Assembly: GCF_002940665.1 (NCBI RefSeq)
Contig: NZ_MIGY01000002.1
Span: 1,386,683 to 1,450,682 of the forward strand
DNA from: Xanthomonas arboricola
Lineage (GTDB): Bacteria; Pseudomonadota; Gammaproteobacteria; Xanthomonadales; Xanthomonadaceae
Length of the DNA stretch: 64,000 bases
Direction: 5' to 3'
Each line of letters opens with the position of its first letter. Positions within the stretch are counted from its first letter, which is position 1. The position numbers were made by a program, and so were the translations under genes. A model generated the notes under the pieces. That model made no database searches, was not told the DNA's origin, and saw only the letters and a list, made by a program, of their open reading frames with translations. Below are positions 18,276-26,982 of this stretch, piece by piece.

Positions 18276-18947
18276 ATGGGAATCCTGCTGCCGCGCTGGG
18301 TCTGGATGGGCGCGGTGGCATTGTCGGGCGTGGCCGGCATGGTCAACGTGGTCGGCTACCTGGGCTCAGAGCACCAGGTGGTCAGCCACCTCACCGGTAC
18401 CACCAGCCTGCTCGGCGTGGCCCTGGTGCAGAACAGCGCGCCGGAGATCGGTTTTCTCTGGGGCATCCTGATCGCCTTCTGCGCAGGCGCCATGCTCAGC
18501 GGCCTGATCATCCAGGACGATGTCCTGCGGCTGGGGCAGCGCTACGGTGCGGCGCTGCTGCTCGAAGCGTTGCTGTTGCTGGCTGCGATCCCGCTGTTCA
18601 AGCTGCACCATGTCGGCGGCGCGCTGGTCGCCGCAGGCGCCTGCGGCCTGCAGAACGCCATGGCCACCACCCTCAGTGGCGCGGCGGTCCGCACCACCCA
18701 TCTGAGCGGCATGTTCACCGACCTGGGCATCGGCCTGGGGCACCTGCTGCGCGGGCGCCCGCTGCAGGTGCGCCGGCTCACGCTGAGCGGACTGATCATC
18801 GGCGGCTTTCTCGGCGGCAGCATGCTCGGCACCTGGCTGTTCCAACGCTGGCACTATGACGCGCTCTACCTGCCGGCCGGCCTCACCGGATTGACCGGTG
18901 CAGGCTATGTTGGCTACCTGCAATGGCGTCGCTGGCGTACGCGATGA
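18276..18947 (+). CDS. DUF1275 (YoaK-like) membrane protein
   Basis: 223-residue integral membrane protein with about six hydrophobic segments and the family's N-terminal pattern ([28 protein letters not shown]) and [29 protein letters not shown]. Function of the family is unknown. Six bases after the lipoprotein, likely same transcript. Confidence 0.85.
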   Translation: MGILLPRWVWMGAVALSGVAGMVNVVGYLGSEHQVVSHLTGTTSLLGVALVQNSAPEIGFLWGILIAFCAGAMLSGLIIQDDVLRLGQRYGAALLLEALLLLAAIPLFKLHHVGGALVAAGACGLQNAMATTLSGAAVRTTHLSGMFTDLGIGLGHLLRGRPLQVRRLTLSGLIIGGFLGGSMLGTWLFQRWHYDALYLPAGLTGLTGAGYVGYLQWRRWRTR

Positions 18948-18984
18948 TCCGCACAACCACCAGGCAGCAGGGCAGACTCCACGC

Positions 18985-19794
18985 ATGACCACGTCCAGCA
19001 CGCTGTGCGCCCTGACCATCGCCGGCTCCGATTCCGGCGGTGGTGCCGGCATCCAGGCCGACCTCAAGACCTTCGCCGCGCACCGTGTGCACGGCCTGTC
19101 GGCGATCGCCGCACTGACCGCGCAGAACACGCGCGCCGTCACCGCGGTGCATCTCCCGCCGATCGCGTTTTTGCAGGCGCAGGTCGATGCCTGCTTTGCC
19201 GATTTCCAGATTCAGGCGGTCAAGCTTGGCATGCTCGCCAATGCCGAGGTCATCCATTGCGTGGCCGATCTGCTTGAAACCCATCGCCCACCGTTCGTGG
19301 TGCTCGACCCGGTGATGGTGTCCACCAGTGGCGCCCGCCTGCTCGAAGATGCGGCGCTGGAGGCCCTGCGCGCGCGCCTGCTGCCGCTGGCCACGCTGAT
19401 CACACCGGATACGCCCGAAGCCGAGCTGCTGACCGGCCGCCGTATCGACGATGCCGATGCCGCCGAGCACGCCACCGCCGCCCTGCTCGAACTCGGTGCC
19501 AACGCGGTGCTGCTCAAGGGCGGCCACCTGCACGAGGGCACGCGGGTGATCGACCGCTTCGATGACGGCGTCATCCAGGACGTGTTCATGCATCCGCGCC
19601 TGCAGGTCGATGCGCACGGTACCGGCTGCAGCCTGTCGGCGGCCATTGCCGCGCAGCTGTGCCAGGGCCTGTCCCTGCGCAATGCCTGCGAAGCGGCAAT
19701 CGACTACGTCGCGCGCGCCATCGGCCTCGGCCATAGCCCCGGTCACGGCGAGGTGCTGGTGCTGGACCATTTCGGCGCCGCGCCCAGCCCATGA
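18985..19794 (+). CDS. thiD: Hydroxymethylpyrimidine/phosphomethylpyrimidine kinase
   Basis: 269-residue ribokinase-fold kinase of thiamine biosynthesis, phosphorylating HMP and HMP-P. Seen: [23 protein letters not shown] (substrate loop), [15 protein letters not shown], and the anion-hole motif [18 protein letters not shown] 18985. No TPP riboswitch is visible in the 37 bases before it and no ThiE domain is fused. Confidence 0.95.
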   Translation: MTTSSTLCALTIAGSDSGGGAGIQADLKTFAAHRVHGLSAIAALTAQNTRAVTAVHLPPIAFLQAQVDACFADFQIQAVKLGMLANAEVIHCVADLLETHRPPFVVLDPVMVSTSGARLLEDAALEALRARLLPLATLITPDTPEAELLTGRRIDDADAAEHATAALLELGANAVLLKGGHLHEGTRVIDRFDDGVIQDVFMHPRLQVDAHGTGCSLSAAIAAQLCQGLSLRNACEAAIDYVARAIGLGHSPGHGEVLVLDHFGAAPSP

Positions 19795-20672
19795 GCGTGC
19801 AGGCCAGCACGCTTGCCGTCGCCGCCGCGGATGGACACGCCTGGCAGGTGCTGCGCCACGCACCGGCGCGGCCGATCGCCAGCCTGCTGTGGCTGCCGGC
19901 ACTGGGCGTTGCTGCGCGACACTACCAGCCGTTCGCGCACGCCCTGGCTTGCGCCGGCATCGCGGTGTATCTGCACGAGTGGCGCGGCCATGGCAGCAGC
20001 ACCCTGCGCCCCTCGCGCCAGCACGACTGGGGCTATCGCACGCTGCTTGCCGACGATATCCCCGCCAGCCGGGCGCTGCTCGACCTGCATGACCCGCAGC
20101 TGCCGTGCATGCTGGGCGGTCACAGCCTCGGCGGCCAACTGGCTTGCTGCCATGCCGCGTTGCAGCCCACACGGATTGCGCAGCTGTGGCTGGTCGCCAG
20201 CGGCTCGCCGTACTGGCGCAATTTTCCGGTACCGATGCGCTACGGCCTGCCACTGATCTTCCGGCTGCTGCCATGGCTGGCACGCACGCAAGGCGTGCTG
20301 CATGGACGAACGCTCGGTTTCGGCGGCACCGAGGCGCGCAGCCTGCTCGCCGATTGGGCGCAGGTCGGTCGCAGCAATCGTTATCGTGCGGCCGGCACGT
20401 CGTGGGATCTCGAGCAGGCGCTGGGCCAGCTCGAGATGCCGATCAGTGCAGTGACCTTCGCACGCGATCGCTTCGGCCCGCCCGGCGCCTTGCAAGCCTT
20501 GCTGCAGAAAATGCCGCAGGCACGCGTCGAACTCGTCGCCTTGGACGATGCGCAACTGGGCGCGCGCAGCGATCACTTCGCCTGGATGAAGACGCCTGCC
20601 GCCGTGGCCGCTGCGCTGCGCCGGCGTCTTGGCGATGAGGGTAGCGACAATCGAATGTCACAAAGGGATTGA
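19791..20672 (+). CDS. Alpha/beta-fold hydrolase
   Basis: 293-residue serine hydrolase, cytoplasmic (no signal peptide). Nucleophile elbow GHSLGG (about 108-113), HEWRGHGSS near residue 60 and a C-terminal SDHFAWM that supplies the catalytic histidine. It resembles the YheT/COG4757 group of predicted hydrolases. ATG overlaps the thiD stop by four bases. The -35 box of the tRNA-Arg promoter overlaps its stop codon. Substrate unknown. Confidence 0.85.
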   Translation: MSVQASTLAVAAADGHAWQVLRHAPARPIASLLWLPALGVAARHYQPFAHALACAGIAVYLHEWRGHGSSTLRPSRQHDWGYRTLLADDIPASRALLDLHDPQLPCMLGGHSLGGQLACCHAALQPTRIAQLWLVASGSPYWRNFPVPMRYGLPLIFRLLPWLARTQGVLHGRTLGFGGTEARSLLADWAQVGRSNRYRAAGTSWDLEQALGQLEMPISAVTFARDRFGPPGALQALLQKMPQARVELVALDDAQLGARSDHFAWMKTPAAVAAALRRRLGDEGSDNRMSQRD

Positions 20673-20697
20673 CGAGGACTCCGGGCATCCGCATAAT
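20669..20697 (+). promoter_or_regulatory. Sigma-70 promoter of tRNA-Arg
   Basis: TTGACG (20669-20674), a 17-base spacer and CATAAT (20692-20697), followed by a GC-rich discriminator and the tRNA 16 bases later. The -35 hexamer contains the TGA stop of the upstream hydrolase gene. Confidence 0.75.
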
Positions 20698-20712
20698 TCC
20701 GCTCCTGACGAC

Positions 20713-20789
20713 GCGCCCGTAGCTCAGTTGGATAGAGTACCTGGCTACGAACCAGGCGGTCGGGAGTTCGAATCTCTCCGGGCGCACCA
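20713..20789 (+). tRNA. tRNA-Arg (ACG), copy 1
   Basis: 77 nt with encoded CCA. Acceptor GCGCCCG pairs with CGGGCGC; anticodon arm CCTGG-CTACGAA-CCAGG gives anticodon ACG; TPsiC loop GTTCGAATC. Identical in sequence to copy 2. Confidence 0.97.
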
Positions 20790-20806
20790 TCTTCAGAAAC
20801 AACAAG

Positions 20807-20832
20807 AGACAGCCTTCAACCGCTGTCTTTTT
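20807..20832 (+). terminator. Terminator between the two tRNA-Arg genes
   Basis: AGACAGC / GCTGTCT stem with an 8-base loop, followed by TTTTT. It separates two identical tRNA genes, so the second may depend on read-through or its own promoter. Confidence 0.65.
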
Positions 20833-20899
20833 AGTTACAAAGGTCCGATCGCACCGCGAAGGACCTGCAAGTTAGGAATGCAAGTCAAAACAAGATAAT

Positions 20900-20976
20900 G
20901 CGCCCGTAGCTCAGTTGGATAGAGTACCTGGCTACGAACCAGGCGGTCGGGAGTTCGAATCTCTCCGGGCGCACCA
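20900..20976 (+). tRNA. tRNA-Arg (ACG), copy 2
   Basis: 77 nt including CCA, base-for-base the same as copy 1; anticodon ACG. The 110 bp between the copies is not duplicated. Confidence 0.97.
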
Positions 20977-20990
20977 ATCTTGAAGAAAAC

Positions 20991-21014
20991 GACCAGCTTG
21001 CTGGTCTTTTTTTT
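20991..21014 (+). terminator. Terminator after tRNA-Arg copy 2
   Basis: GACCAGC / GCTGGTC stem with a tight loop followed by eight T residues, 15 bases after the tRNA end. Confidence 0.85.
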
Positions 21015-21118
21015 GCCTGTCGTTCGAGTGCACGGCGTGGCTGCGCTGGTACGCAGCGAACATGACGCAGCAACTGTCAAAGACCAGCATGTGCGCCGCA
21101 AACACCGCGTCACTGCGG

Positions 21119-22111
21119 TCAGGCCATCGCACCCAGCGCATCGGTCCGGGCAACCACCGCCACCGGCAGCAGCGAGGTCACCGGATGCCCGGCGTCGCGC
21201 CACGCATCCAGCCCACCCAGCAACGGCCGCACGTCGCGATATCCGCGCTCGCGCATCCGACCGGCCAACCACGCCGCCGACACCTCGTCCGGACACGCGC
21301 AGTAGATCACCACACTGCGATCGCGCGGCACGCTGGCCAGGATCTGCGCGAGCTGACGCTCGTCGGCGAACACCGCGCCGGGAATCGTGTACGGCTGCAG
21401 ATCGCGATGGCCCGGCGCCCGGATATCCAGAACTGTCGGCCGTAGCGCTTGGTCGCCATCGAGCAGCGGCACCAGCTCCTCCACCGCGATACGCGCATGC
21501 TCCAGCGAGCGCAGCAAGACCTGCCTCCGCCACCAACGCCAGCCGACATAGCAGGCCAGCGACACGGCCAGCACGACAACCGCCCCGGACCCCAGATCGG
21601 ACAGCAATGCGAGCACGCCCTGCACCTGGTGCGCAAACAGCGCGCCCAGGCTCAGCCCGACCAACGCCCACAGCGACGCACCCAGGGCGTCGTAGCGCAG
21701 GAACGCCGCCGGGCGCACCCGCATCGCACCGGCCATCGGCACCGAGACCATCGACAGACCGGGCACGAACTTGGCCACCGTCAATACCCGCACACCCCAG
21801 CGCGAGAAGAACCGCTCGGTCTTTTTCATGCAGGTATCGCGTGACAGCGACAGCCGGCACAGCGACTGCAAGGTGCGATTGCCGAAACGGCGGCCGGCCA
21901 GATACCAGGCCAGGTCGCCGAGCAGACTCGCCAGCACCGATACTGCCAATGCCGTCAATCCGGCCAGCCATGCATCGCTCCCGCCCTGCAGCGCGTAGCT
22001 AGCACCGACCAGCACCAGGGTCGGCAGCGCTGGCACCGGCAGGCCCAGTGACAACGCCAGCACGTTGGCAAACACCAGCGCCAATCCGTACTGTTCGATC
22101 AAGCCTTGCAT
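21119..22111 (-). CDS. DedA-family membrane protein fused to a rhodanese domain
   Basis: 330 residues. N-terminal DedA/SNARE-associated (VTT) domain, about 1-200: hydrophobic segments, ASLLGDLAWYLAGRRFG, and FVPGLSMVSVPMAGAMR with the conserved membrane arginine region. C-terminal rhodanese-like domain, about 225-315: VLDIRAPGHRDLQPYTIPGAVF and the cysteine loop VIYCACPDE, which keeps a candidate active-site cysteine. DedA proteins flip or transport lipids (undecaprenyl-phosphate, PE); the role of the fused sulfurtransferase is unknown. Confidence 0.9.
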   Translation of the reverse strand: MQGLIEQYGLALVFANVLALSLGLPVPALPTLVLVGASYALQGGSDAWLAGLTALAVSVLASLLGDLAWYLAGRRFGNRTLQSLCRLSLSRDTCMKKTERFFSRWGVRVLTVAKFVPGLSMVSVPMAGAMRVRPAAFLRYDALGASLWALVGLSLGALFAHQVQGVLALLSDLGSGAVVVLAVSLACYVGWRWWRRQVLLRSLEHARIAVEELVPLLDGDQALRPTVLDIRAPGHRDLQPYTIPGAVFADERQLAQILASVPRDRSVVIYCACPDEVSAAWLAGRMRERGYRDVRPLLGGLDAWRDAGHPVTSLLPVAVVARTDALGAMA

Positions 22112-22155
22112 GCGGCGACCCTGCGCGACGGCGAGGGCCCATTATCCGCCCTTCC

Positions 22156-23100
22156 TCACACGCGCGACTGCCCGGCGGCGGCGGAACGATACGTTTCGGC
22201 AAGCGACTGCAGCCAGCCATCGAACAGTCCCTCCCGACGTAGTGCGCGCCGCCACCAGCCCAGTGCCTCGCCCTCCTCGCCCGGCCGCCATGCCAGGTAG
22301 AAGGTTTCGTCGGGTTTGCGGGTTTCCACCTGCAGCTCGCACAGCCTGCCGTCCTGCAGCGCGCCGCGCGCATACGGCTCGGGCAGAAAGCCGTAGCCGG
22401 CACCGGCCAGCTGCAGTTGCAGCTTGGCCTGCATGTCCGGCACGGTGAGCACATCGCGCGCGGAGAGCAGGCCCACCGTGCGTGGCAGCAGACGCCGCGC
22501 CGAATCCGCCACCGCGATCGCACGGTGTTCGGCCAGCTCGGCCGCGCCCAGGGTGCCGGCGCCCGCCAGCGGATGCGTGGAGGCCACCGCGAACACGAAG
22601 CGCAGCGTGCCGATCGCCTCGGCGACATAGCCGCCACCGCTCGGCCCCTCGCCCGCCGCCACGATCAGATCCACGCGCCGATCCAGCAGCGCCTCCCAGC
22701 TGCCGGACAACGATTCGCTCAACGCGCGCAGGCGGGTGCTGTCGGCCACCGTGTAGAAGTCCAGGATCTGCGCCTGCAGCAAGGCCACCGGCAGGATCGC
22801 ATCCAGCCCGATCGCAAAGTCCGACTCCCAACCCGAGGCCACCCGCCGTACCCGCACCTCCAGCTCCTGCGCGGCCCGCAGCAGCTGCCGCCCTTCGCGC
22901 AGCAACTCACGCCCGGCCTGGGTCGGTGTCGCCTTCGGACCGACCCGTGCGAACAGCTGCACGCCCAGATCGTCCTCCAGCTTGGAGACCGTGTAGGAAA
23001 TCGTCGACGGCACCTTGAACAACACCTTGGCCGCGGCCGTGAACGAGCCGCGGCGGTCGATCGCATCCAGGATCTGCAACGCTTCCAGGCTGATCTTCAT
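22156..23100 (-). CDS. LysR-family regulator, divergent from pirin
   Basis: 314-residue LysR-type regulator: helix-turn-helix RRGSFTAAAKVLFKVPSTIS (about 16-35) then a substrate-binding domain (ESDFAIGLDAILPV onward). Divergent from the pirin gene across 133 bp, which suggests it controls that gene; LysR-pirin pairs with this layout are common in proteobacteria. Effector unknown. Confidence 0.9.
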   Translation of the reverse strand: MKISLEALQILDAIDRRGSFTAAAKVLFKVPSTISYTVSKLEDDLGVQLFARVGPKATPTQAGRELLREGRQLLRAAQELEVRVRRVASGWESDFAIGLDAILPVALLQAQILDFYTVADSTRLRALSESLSGSWEALLDRRVDLIVAAGEGPSGGGYVAEAIGTLRFVFAVASTHPLAGAGTLGAAELAEHRAIAVADSARRLLPRTVGLLSARDVLTVPDMQAKLQLQLAGAGYGFLPEPYARGALQDGRLCELQVETRKPDETFYLAWRPGEEGEALGWWRRALRREGLFDGWLQSLAETYRSAAAGQSRV

Positions 23101-23233
23101 TATTCGATTTTTTCGATGATAACGACCAAATCTACTCGCTTTTTGACGCCGATGCGGAAGTAGAGACTACCCATCAAGTGGCCGGAACACCGATTCACTC
23201 CCGGCAACACCGACCCTTTCAAGGAGAAGCAGC

Positions 23234-23935
23234 ATGCTGAATGTCCGCAAGAGCGAAACCCGTGGCCGCGCCGAACACGGCTGGCTGTCCTCGCGTCACA
23301 CCTTCTCCTTCGCCAGTTACCACGACCCGCGCCACATGGGGGTCGGCCCGCTGCGGGTGATCAACGAAGACAAGGTGTCTCCAGGCGAAGGCTTCGGCAC
23401 CCACGCCCACCGCGACATGGAGATCATCTCCTACGTCCTGGGCGGCGCACTGGAGCACAAGGACAGCATGGGCACCGGCTCGGTCCTGCACTACGGCGAT
23501 GTGCAGCGCATGAGCGCCGGCAGCGGCGTCACCCACAGCGAGTTCAATCACTCCGCCAGCGAACCGGTGCACTTCCTGCAGATCTGGGTGATACCCGAAC
23601 GCAACGGCATCGAGCCCAGCTACGAGGAAAAGCATTTCGATACCGACAGCAAGCGTAACCAGCTGCGCCTGATCGCCTCACCCGGTGGCGAGGACGGCTC
23701 GCTGCGCCTGCACCAGGATGCGCGCCTGTATGCCTCGATCCTCGATGGTCAGGTGCGTCTGCAGCAGCCACTGGCCGAAGGCCGCATCGGCTACGTGCAG
23801 GTGGCGCGCGGCAGCTTGCGCGTCAACGGCCAGGCGTTGTCGGCCGGTGATGCGCTGCAGATCACCGACGAGCCGGAGATCGTGCTGGCCGATGCACGCG
23901 ATGCAGAAGTAGTGGTGTTCGATCTGCCGAAGTAA
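23234..23935 (+). CDS. Pirin-family bicupin
   Basis: 233-residue pirin with two cupin domains. The N-terminal one carries the metal-site residues in GFGTHAHRDMEIISYVLGGALEHKDS and SGVTHSEFNHS. Related bacterial pirins have quercetinase activity or bind pyruvate dehydrogenase; neither can be read from sequence. ATG follows AAGGAGAAG. Likely regulated by the divergent LysR protein. Confidence 0.92.
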   Translation: MLNVRKSETRGRAEHGWLSSRHTFSFASYHDPRHMGVGPLRVINEDKVSPGEGFGTHAHRDMEIISYVLGGALEHKDSMGTGSVLHYGDVQRMSAGSGVTHSEFNHSASEPVHFLQIWVIPERNGIEPSYEEKHFDTDSKRNQLRLIASPGGEDGSLRLHQDARLYASILDGQVRLQQPLAEGRIGYVQVARGSLRVNGQALSAGDALQITDEPEIVLADARDAEVVVFDLPK

Positions 23936-24250
23936 GAGCGACTGACAGAACGACTGCGTAGCCACCAGGCGGGCGCGGCCGGTACTCGGATTGCTGCGCG
24001 CCGTCCGCACCGCCTGACGACTGCTCGCTACGTTTTGCTAACCGCTCCAAGCGCCCCCCGCCCAACGTGCAGCGTGCTGCAGACAAGCCCACACGCTGCG
24101 GGCTGGGACTTTGCCCACATCAAGAAGCCCGCTTCCGGCGGGCTCTTTGTGCTCGATCAAAGTTGCAAGCAAGGCGCGGGCGATGACGCATGCTACGCAT
24201 GACGCAGTCGCGTCCACACCGCCGCACAGCACTGCATCACTGCGCGGGGA
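23936..24250. other. 315-bp gap between the convergent pirin and chemoreceptor genes
   Basis: No gene seen; the only clear structure is the hairpin at 24126-24144. Confidence 0.6.
24126..24144. terminator. Hairpin between convergent genes
   Basis: AGCCCGC / GCGGGCT stem with a TTCCG loop, followed on plus by CTTTG and on minus by TCTTG. Could end transcription from both sides; the T-tracts are weak. Confidence 0.5.
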
Positions 24251-26272
24251 TCACGCAGCCTGTGGCCGGGCAGGCCTGGCAAGCGGTTGGACCGGGGACT
24301 CACTCTGTACGGCAGCGGCCTCTGTGCCGTCATCGCCATCGCCATTGACCAAGGCAAACAGCGCATCGGCATCTGCTTCCAGTACACGCGCCGAGCGTGC
24401 CAGATTGTCGACCATCTGCGCCTGATCGCGCGCCTGCACACCGATCGATTGCAGCGCGGTGTTGGCGGTGGAAATATCCCGCGCCTGCTCCTGACTGGCA
24501 GCGGCAATCTGCTCCACGGTCTCAGTGACCCGCAGCACCGAGCTGACCATGTCCTGCATCACCATCCCGGCCTGCTCGGCCAGGCGCGAACCATCGCCCG
24601 CCTGGTTGGTCGCGTTGTCGATCAAGCCACGGATTTCCTTCGCCGAGACGCTACAGCGCTGCGCCAGGCTACGCACTTCGGTCGCTACCACGGCAAATCC
24701 ACGCCCCTGCTCGCCAGCGCGCGCCGCTTCCACGGCTGCATTCAGGGCCAGGATATTGGTCTGGAACGCAATGCCGTCGATCACCTCGATGATCTGGCCG
24801 ATGCGATCGGTGGCCAAGCGAATGCCGGCAGTGGTCTTGACCATGTCGGCGATGACGGTGGCGCCGCGTCGCGCAACATCGGCCGATGCCTCGGCCATGC
24901 GCTGCGCCGAACCTGCGCTGTCGGAATTGGTGCGTACGGTTTCTGCCAGTTGATCGATGGTGAACGAGGTCTGCGCCACGGCCGCCGACTGCGTGGACGA
25001 CCGGCTCACCAGCTCCTGATTGCTGACCGAAATATGGTGCGACTCGCGTTGCACGTTCTGCGCGACGCTCATGGTCTGCTGCATCAACCGACGCATGCGC
25101 TCGGCCGAGCGCACCTGGCCGGTGACATCGGTGGCGTACTTGACCACCTTGTACGGGCGCCCGGATACATCCAGGATCGGGTTGTAGGACGCCTGGATCC
25201 ATACCGAACTCCCGTCCTTGCGCAGCCGCCGGTAGCGGCCCGCGTCGAACTGCCCGCGCGCCAGCTTCGCCCAGAAATTCCGATAGTCTTCGGAGGCGCC
25301 GTAGCTTGCGTCCACAAAGACGCGGTGATGCTGGCCGATCGCCTCCTCGGCGGAGTACCCCAAAATGGCCAGGAAGTTCTCGTTGGCACTGAGTACACGC
25401 CCCTCCAGATCGAACTCGATCACGCCCATCACCTTGTCGATGGCCTGGATGCGTCCATCGGCATCGGCCGAATCGATCACCTGACGGGTCACGTCGGTCG
25501 CGTACTTGACCACCTTGTACGGCCGCCCGTGCTCGTCGAGTACCGGGTTGTAGGACGCCTGGATCCACACCTCGCTGCCGTCCTTGCCAATGCGCTTGTA
25601 GCGGCCGGCATCGAACGCGCCGCGCCCGAGCGACTCCCAGAACGCACGATAGGCCGCGGACTGACGCGTTTGCGTGTCCACGAACATGCCGTGATGCTTG
25701 CCGCGGATCTCGTCGAGCCGGTAGCCCATGACGGCAAGGAAATTCTCGTTGGCATCGAGCACCGTGCCATCCAGCGAGAACTCGATGACCGCCATGACCT
25801 TGTCGATCGCCTCGATGCGGCCTTCGAAATCGGCGGTCTGACGCACCTGCGCGGTGATGTCGGTGGCGTATTTGATCACCCGATAGGCCTTGCCCGCGCG
25901 ATCCAGCAACGGGTTGTACGAGGCGTTGATCCATACTTCGCGCCCGTTCTTGTCCAGGCGGCAGAACCGCCCGGCATTGAAGTCGCCGTGACGCAGCGCC
26001 TGCCAGAACTGTCGATAGCTTTCGCTGTCGCGATCCCCGGAGGTCACGAACATGCGGTGATGCTGACCGACGACCTCGTCCAGCCGATAACCCATCAGGG
26101 ACAGGAAGTTCTGGTTCGCATGCAGGATGCGGCCATCAAGATCGAACTCGATCACCGCCATCACCCGGTCCACCGCATCGGCCTTGTGCTGCAGCCCACG
26201 GCTCCGGAAAGAAAACAGGCGTCCAAGCAGCGGCGGTAGGCGCATGGGGTCGAGATCCGAGAGAGGTGTCAC
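24251..26272 (-). CDS. Soluble methyl-accepting chemotaxis protein with three PAS domains
   Basis: 673 residues, no membrane segment. Three closely similar PAS-PAC units at about 30-150, 155-270 and 277-390, each with DxVMAVIEFxLDGxxLxANxNFLxxMGY, a GxHHxxFV loop and VWIxASYNPxLDxxGxxYxVxKYATD. They are followed by an MCP signalling domain with the hairpin tip EVIDGIAFQTNILALNAAVEAARAGEQGRGFAVVA. Probably a cytoplasmic energy- or redox-sensing receptor working through CheA/CheW. No che genes nearby. Start ATG 26272; ATG 26245 is an alternative. Confidence 0.93.
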   Translation of the reverse strand: MTPLSDLDPMRLPPLLGRLFSFRSRGLQHKADAVDRVMAVIEFDLDGRILHANQNFLSLMGYRLDEVVGQHHRMFVTSGDRDSESYRQFWQALRHGDFNAGRFCRLDKNGREVWINASYNPLLDRAGKAYRVIKYATDITAQVRQTADFEGRIEAIDKVMAVIEFSLDGTVLDANENFLAVMGYRLDEIRGKHHGMFVDTQTRQSAAYRAFWESLGRGAFDAGRYKRIGKDGSEVWIQASYNPVLDEHGRPYKVVKYATDVTRQVIDSADADGRIQAIDKVMGVIEFDLEGRVLSANENFLAILGYSAEEAIGQHHRVFVDASYGASEDYRNFWAKLARGQFDAGRYRRLRKDGSSVWIQASYNPILDVSGRPYKVVKYATDVTGQVRSAERMRRLMQQTMSVAQNVQRESHHISVSNQELVSRSSTQSAAVAQTSFTIDQLAETVRTNSDSAGSAQRMAEASADVARRGATVIADMVKTTAGIRLATDRIGQIIEVIDGIAFQTNILALNAAVEAARAGEQGRGFAVVATEVRSLAQRCSVSAKEIRGLIDNATNQAGDGSRLAEQAGMVMQDMVSSVLRVTETVEQIAAASQEQARDISTANTALQSIGVQARDQAQMVDNLARSARVLEADADALFALVNGDGDDGTEAAAVQSESPVQPLARPARPQAA

Positions 26273-26413
26273 AGCCTTAGCGACCCACGCCTGGGTTACT
26301 TGAATCGCTGCCTGCCGCGCGTTTGTGGCAATTCAGACGGTGCCGCCGGTGTTGCTGCCGGTCGTGCACGGTTGCCGTCAGCACACCCCTCACCTACCCT
26401 TCGACACAAATGA

Positions 26414-26446
26414 AAACGCCCGCAAATCAGCGATTTGCGGGCGTTT
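26414..26446 (-). terminator. Terminator after tRNA-Ser
   Basis: 15-bp perfect stem (AAACGCCCGCAAATC and complement) with a 3-base loop, ending GTTTTC on the minus strand. Located 8 bases after the tRNA-Ser 3' end. Confidence 0.85.
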
Positions 26447-26453
26447 AGAACAC

Positions 26454-26546
26454 TGGCGGAGCGAGAGGGATTCGAACCCTCGATAGAGTTTTTGACCCTA
26501 TACTCCCTTAGCAGGGGAGCCCCTTCAGCCGCTCGGGCATCGCTCC
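26454..26546 (-). tRNA. tRNA-Ser (GCT)
   Basis: 93 nt with encoded CCA and a long variable arm. Acceptor GGAGCGA pairs with TCGCTCC; anticodon arm CTCCC-CTGCTAA-GGGAG gives anticodon GCT (reads AGC/AGU); TPsiC loop GTTCGAATC. Same strand as csrA, 85 bases downstream of it. Confidence 0.96.
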
Positions 26547-26588
26547 AGTTTTTTTGCGTCCTGCCGCGTTGTCCGTTGCAGGCCGCGA

Positions 26589-26617
26589 AGAATACCGGGT
26601 AAGAGGGGCTAACGTAA
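26589..26617 (-). promoter_or_regulatory. Candidate promoter of tRNA-Ser
   Basis: On the minus strand TTACGT, a 17-base spacer and TATTCT, ending 43 bases before the tRNA. It lies between the csrA stop and the tRNA. Confidence 0.45.
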
Positions 26618-26631
26618 ACCCTTTATGACGA

Positions 26632-26844
26632 TCAATTCGAAGAATCGTCGCCGTGATGCGCACCGGACGCGACCGGCTCATCCCCACGCTGGATCCGCTG
26701 ATAGATTTCTTCGCGGTGTACGGCAACATCTTTCGGTGCGGTGATGCCGATACGCACCTGATTACCCTTGACGCCGAGCACGGTCACAGTGACCGAGTCG
26801 CCGATCATCAAGGTTTCGCCTACCCGGCGAGTGAGGATCAACAT
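26632..26844 (-). CDS. csrA: Carbon storage regulator CsrA/RsmA
   Basis: 70-residue homodimeric RNA-binding protein that binds GGA motifs at ribosome sites; in Xanthomonas the orthologue RsmA controls virulence, motility and exopolysaccharide. Starts [10 protein letters not shown] with L4, R6 and R44 ([10 protein letters not shown]), the RNA-contact residues. ATG 26844 follows GGAGA. C-terminal tail ([17 protein letters not shown]) longer than E. coli's. Lies after alaS, as in E. coli. Confidence 0.97.
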
Positions 26845-26982
26845 TGTGCAAATCTCCTGGAACCGGTGGGTTTCCCACCAGCATCGGCGGCCTGCGGACA
26901 AGGCGCGCCCTAGGTAAAGGGAATAGACCGGAAATGGTAGCGGGACACCCTGCCAACCAGCAAGGCATACCAGGACAGGTGT

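Noticed and set aside
18948-18984. TPP riboswitch before thiD
   Set aside because: Only 37 bases and no thi-box (CUGAGA) sequence.
18883-20283. 466-residue minus-strand frame opposite thiD and the hydrolase
   Set aside because: Low-complexity, GC-driven antisense frame with no domain; plus-strand genes have clear family motifs.
20713-21014. Integrated element using tRNA-Arg as attachment site
   Set aside because: No integrase, no partial tRNA 3' copy at a distance, and core genes continue on both sides.
20443-21073. Minus-strand frames containing RPERFELPTAWFVARYSIQLSYGR
   Set aside because: Antisense translation of the tRNA-Arg genes, a well-known source of false hypothetical proteins.
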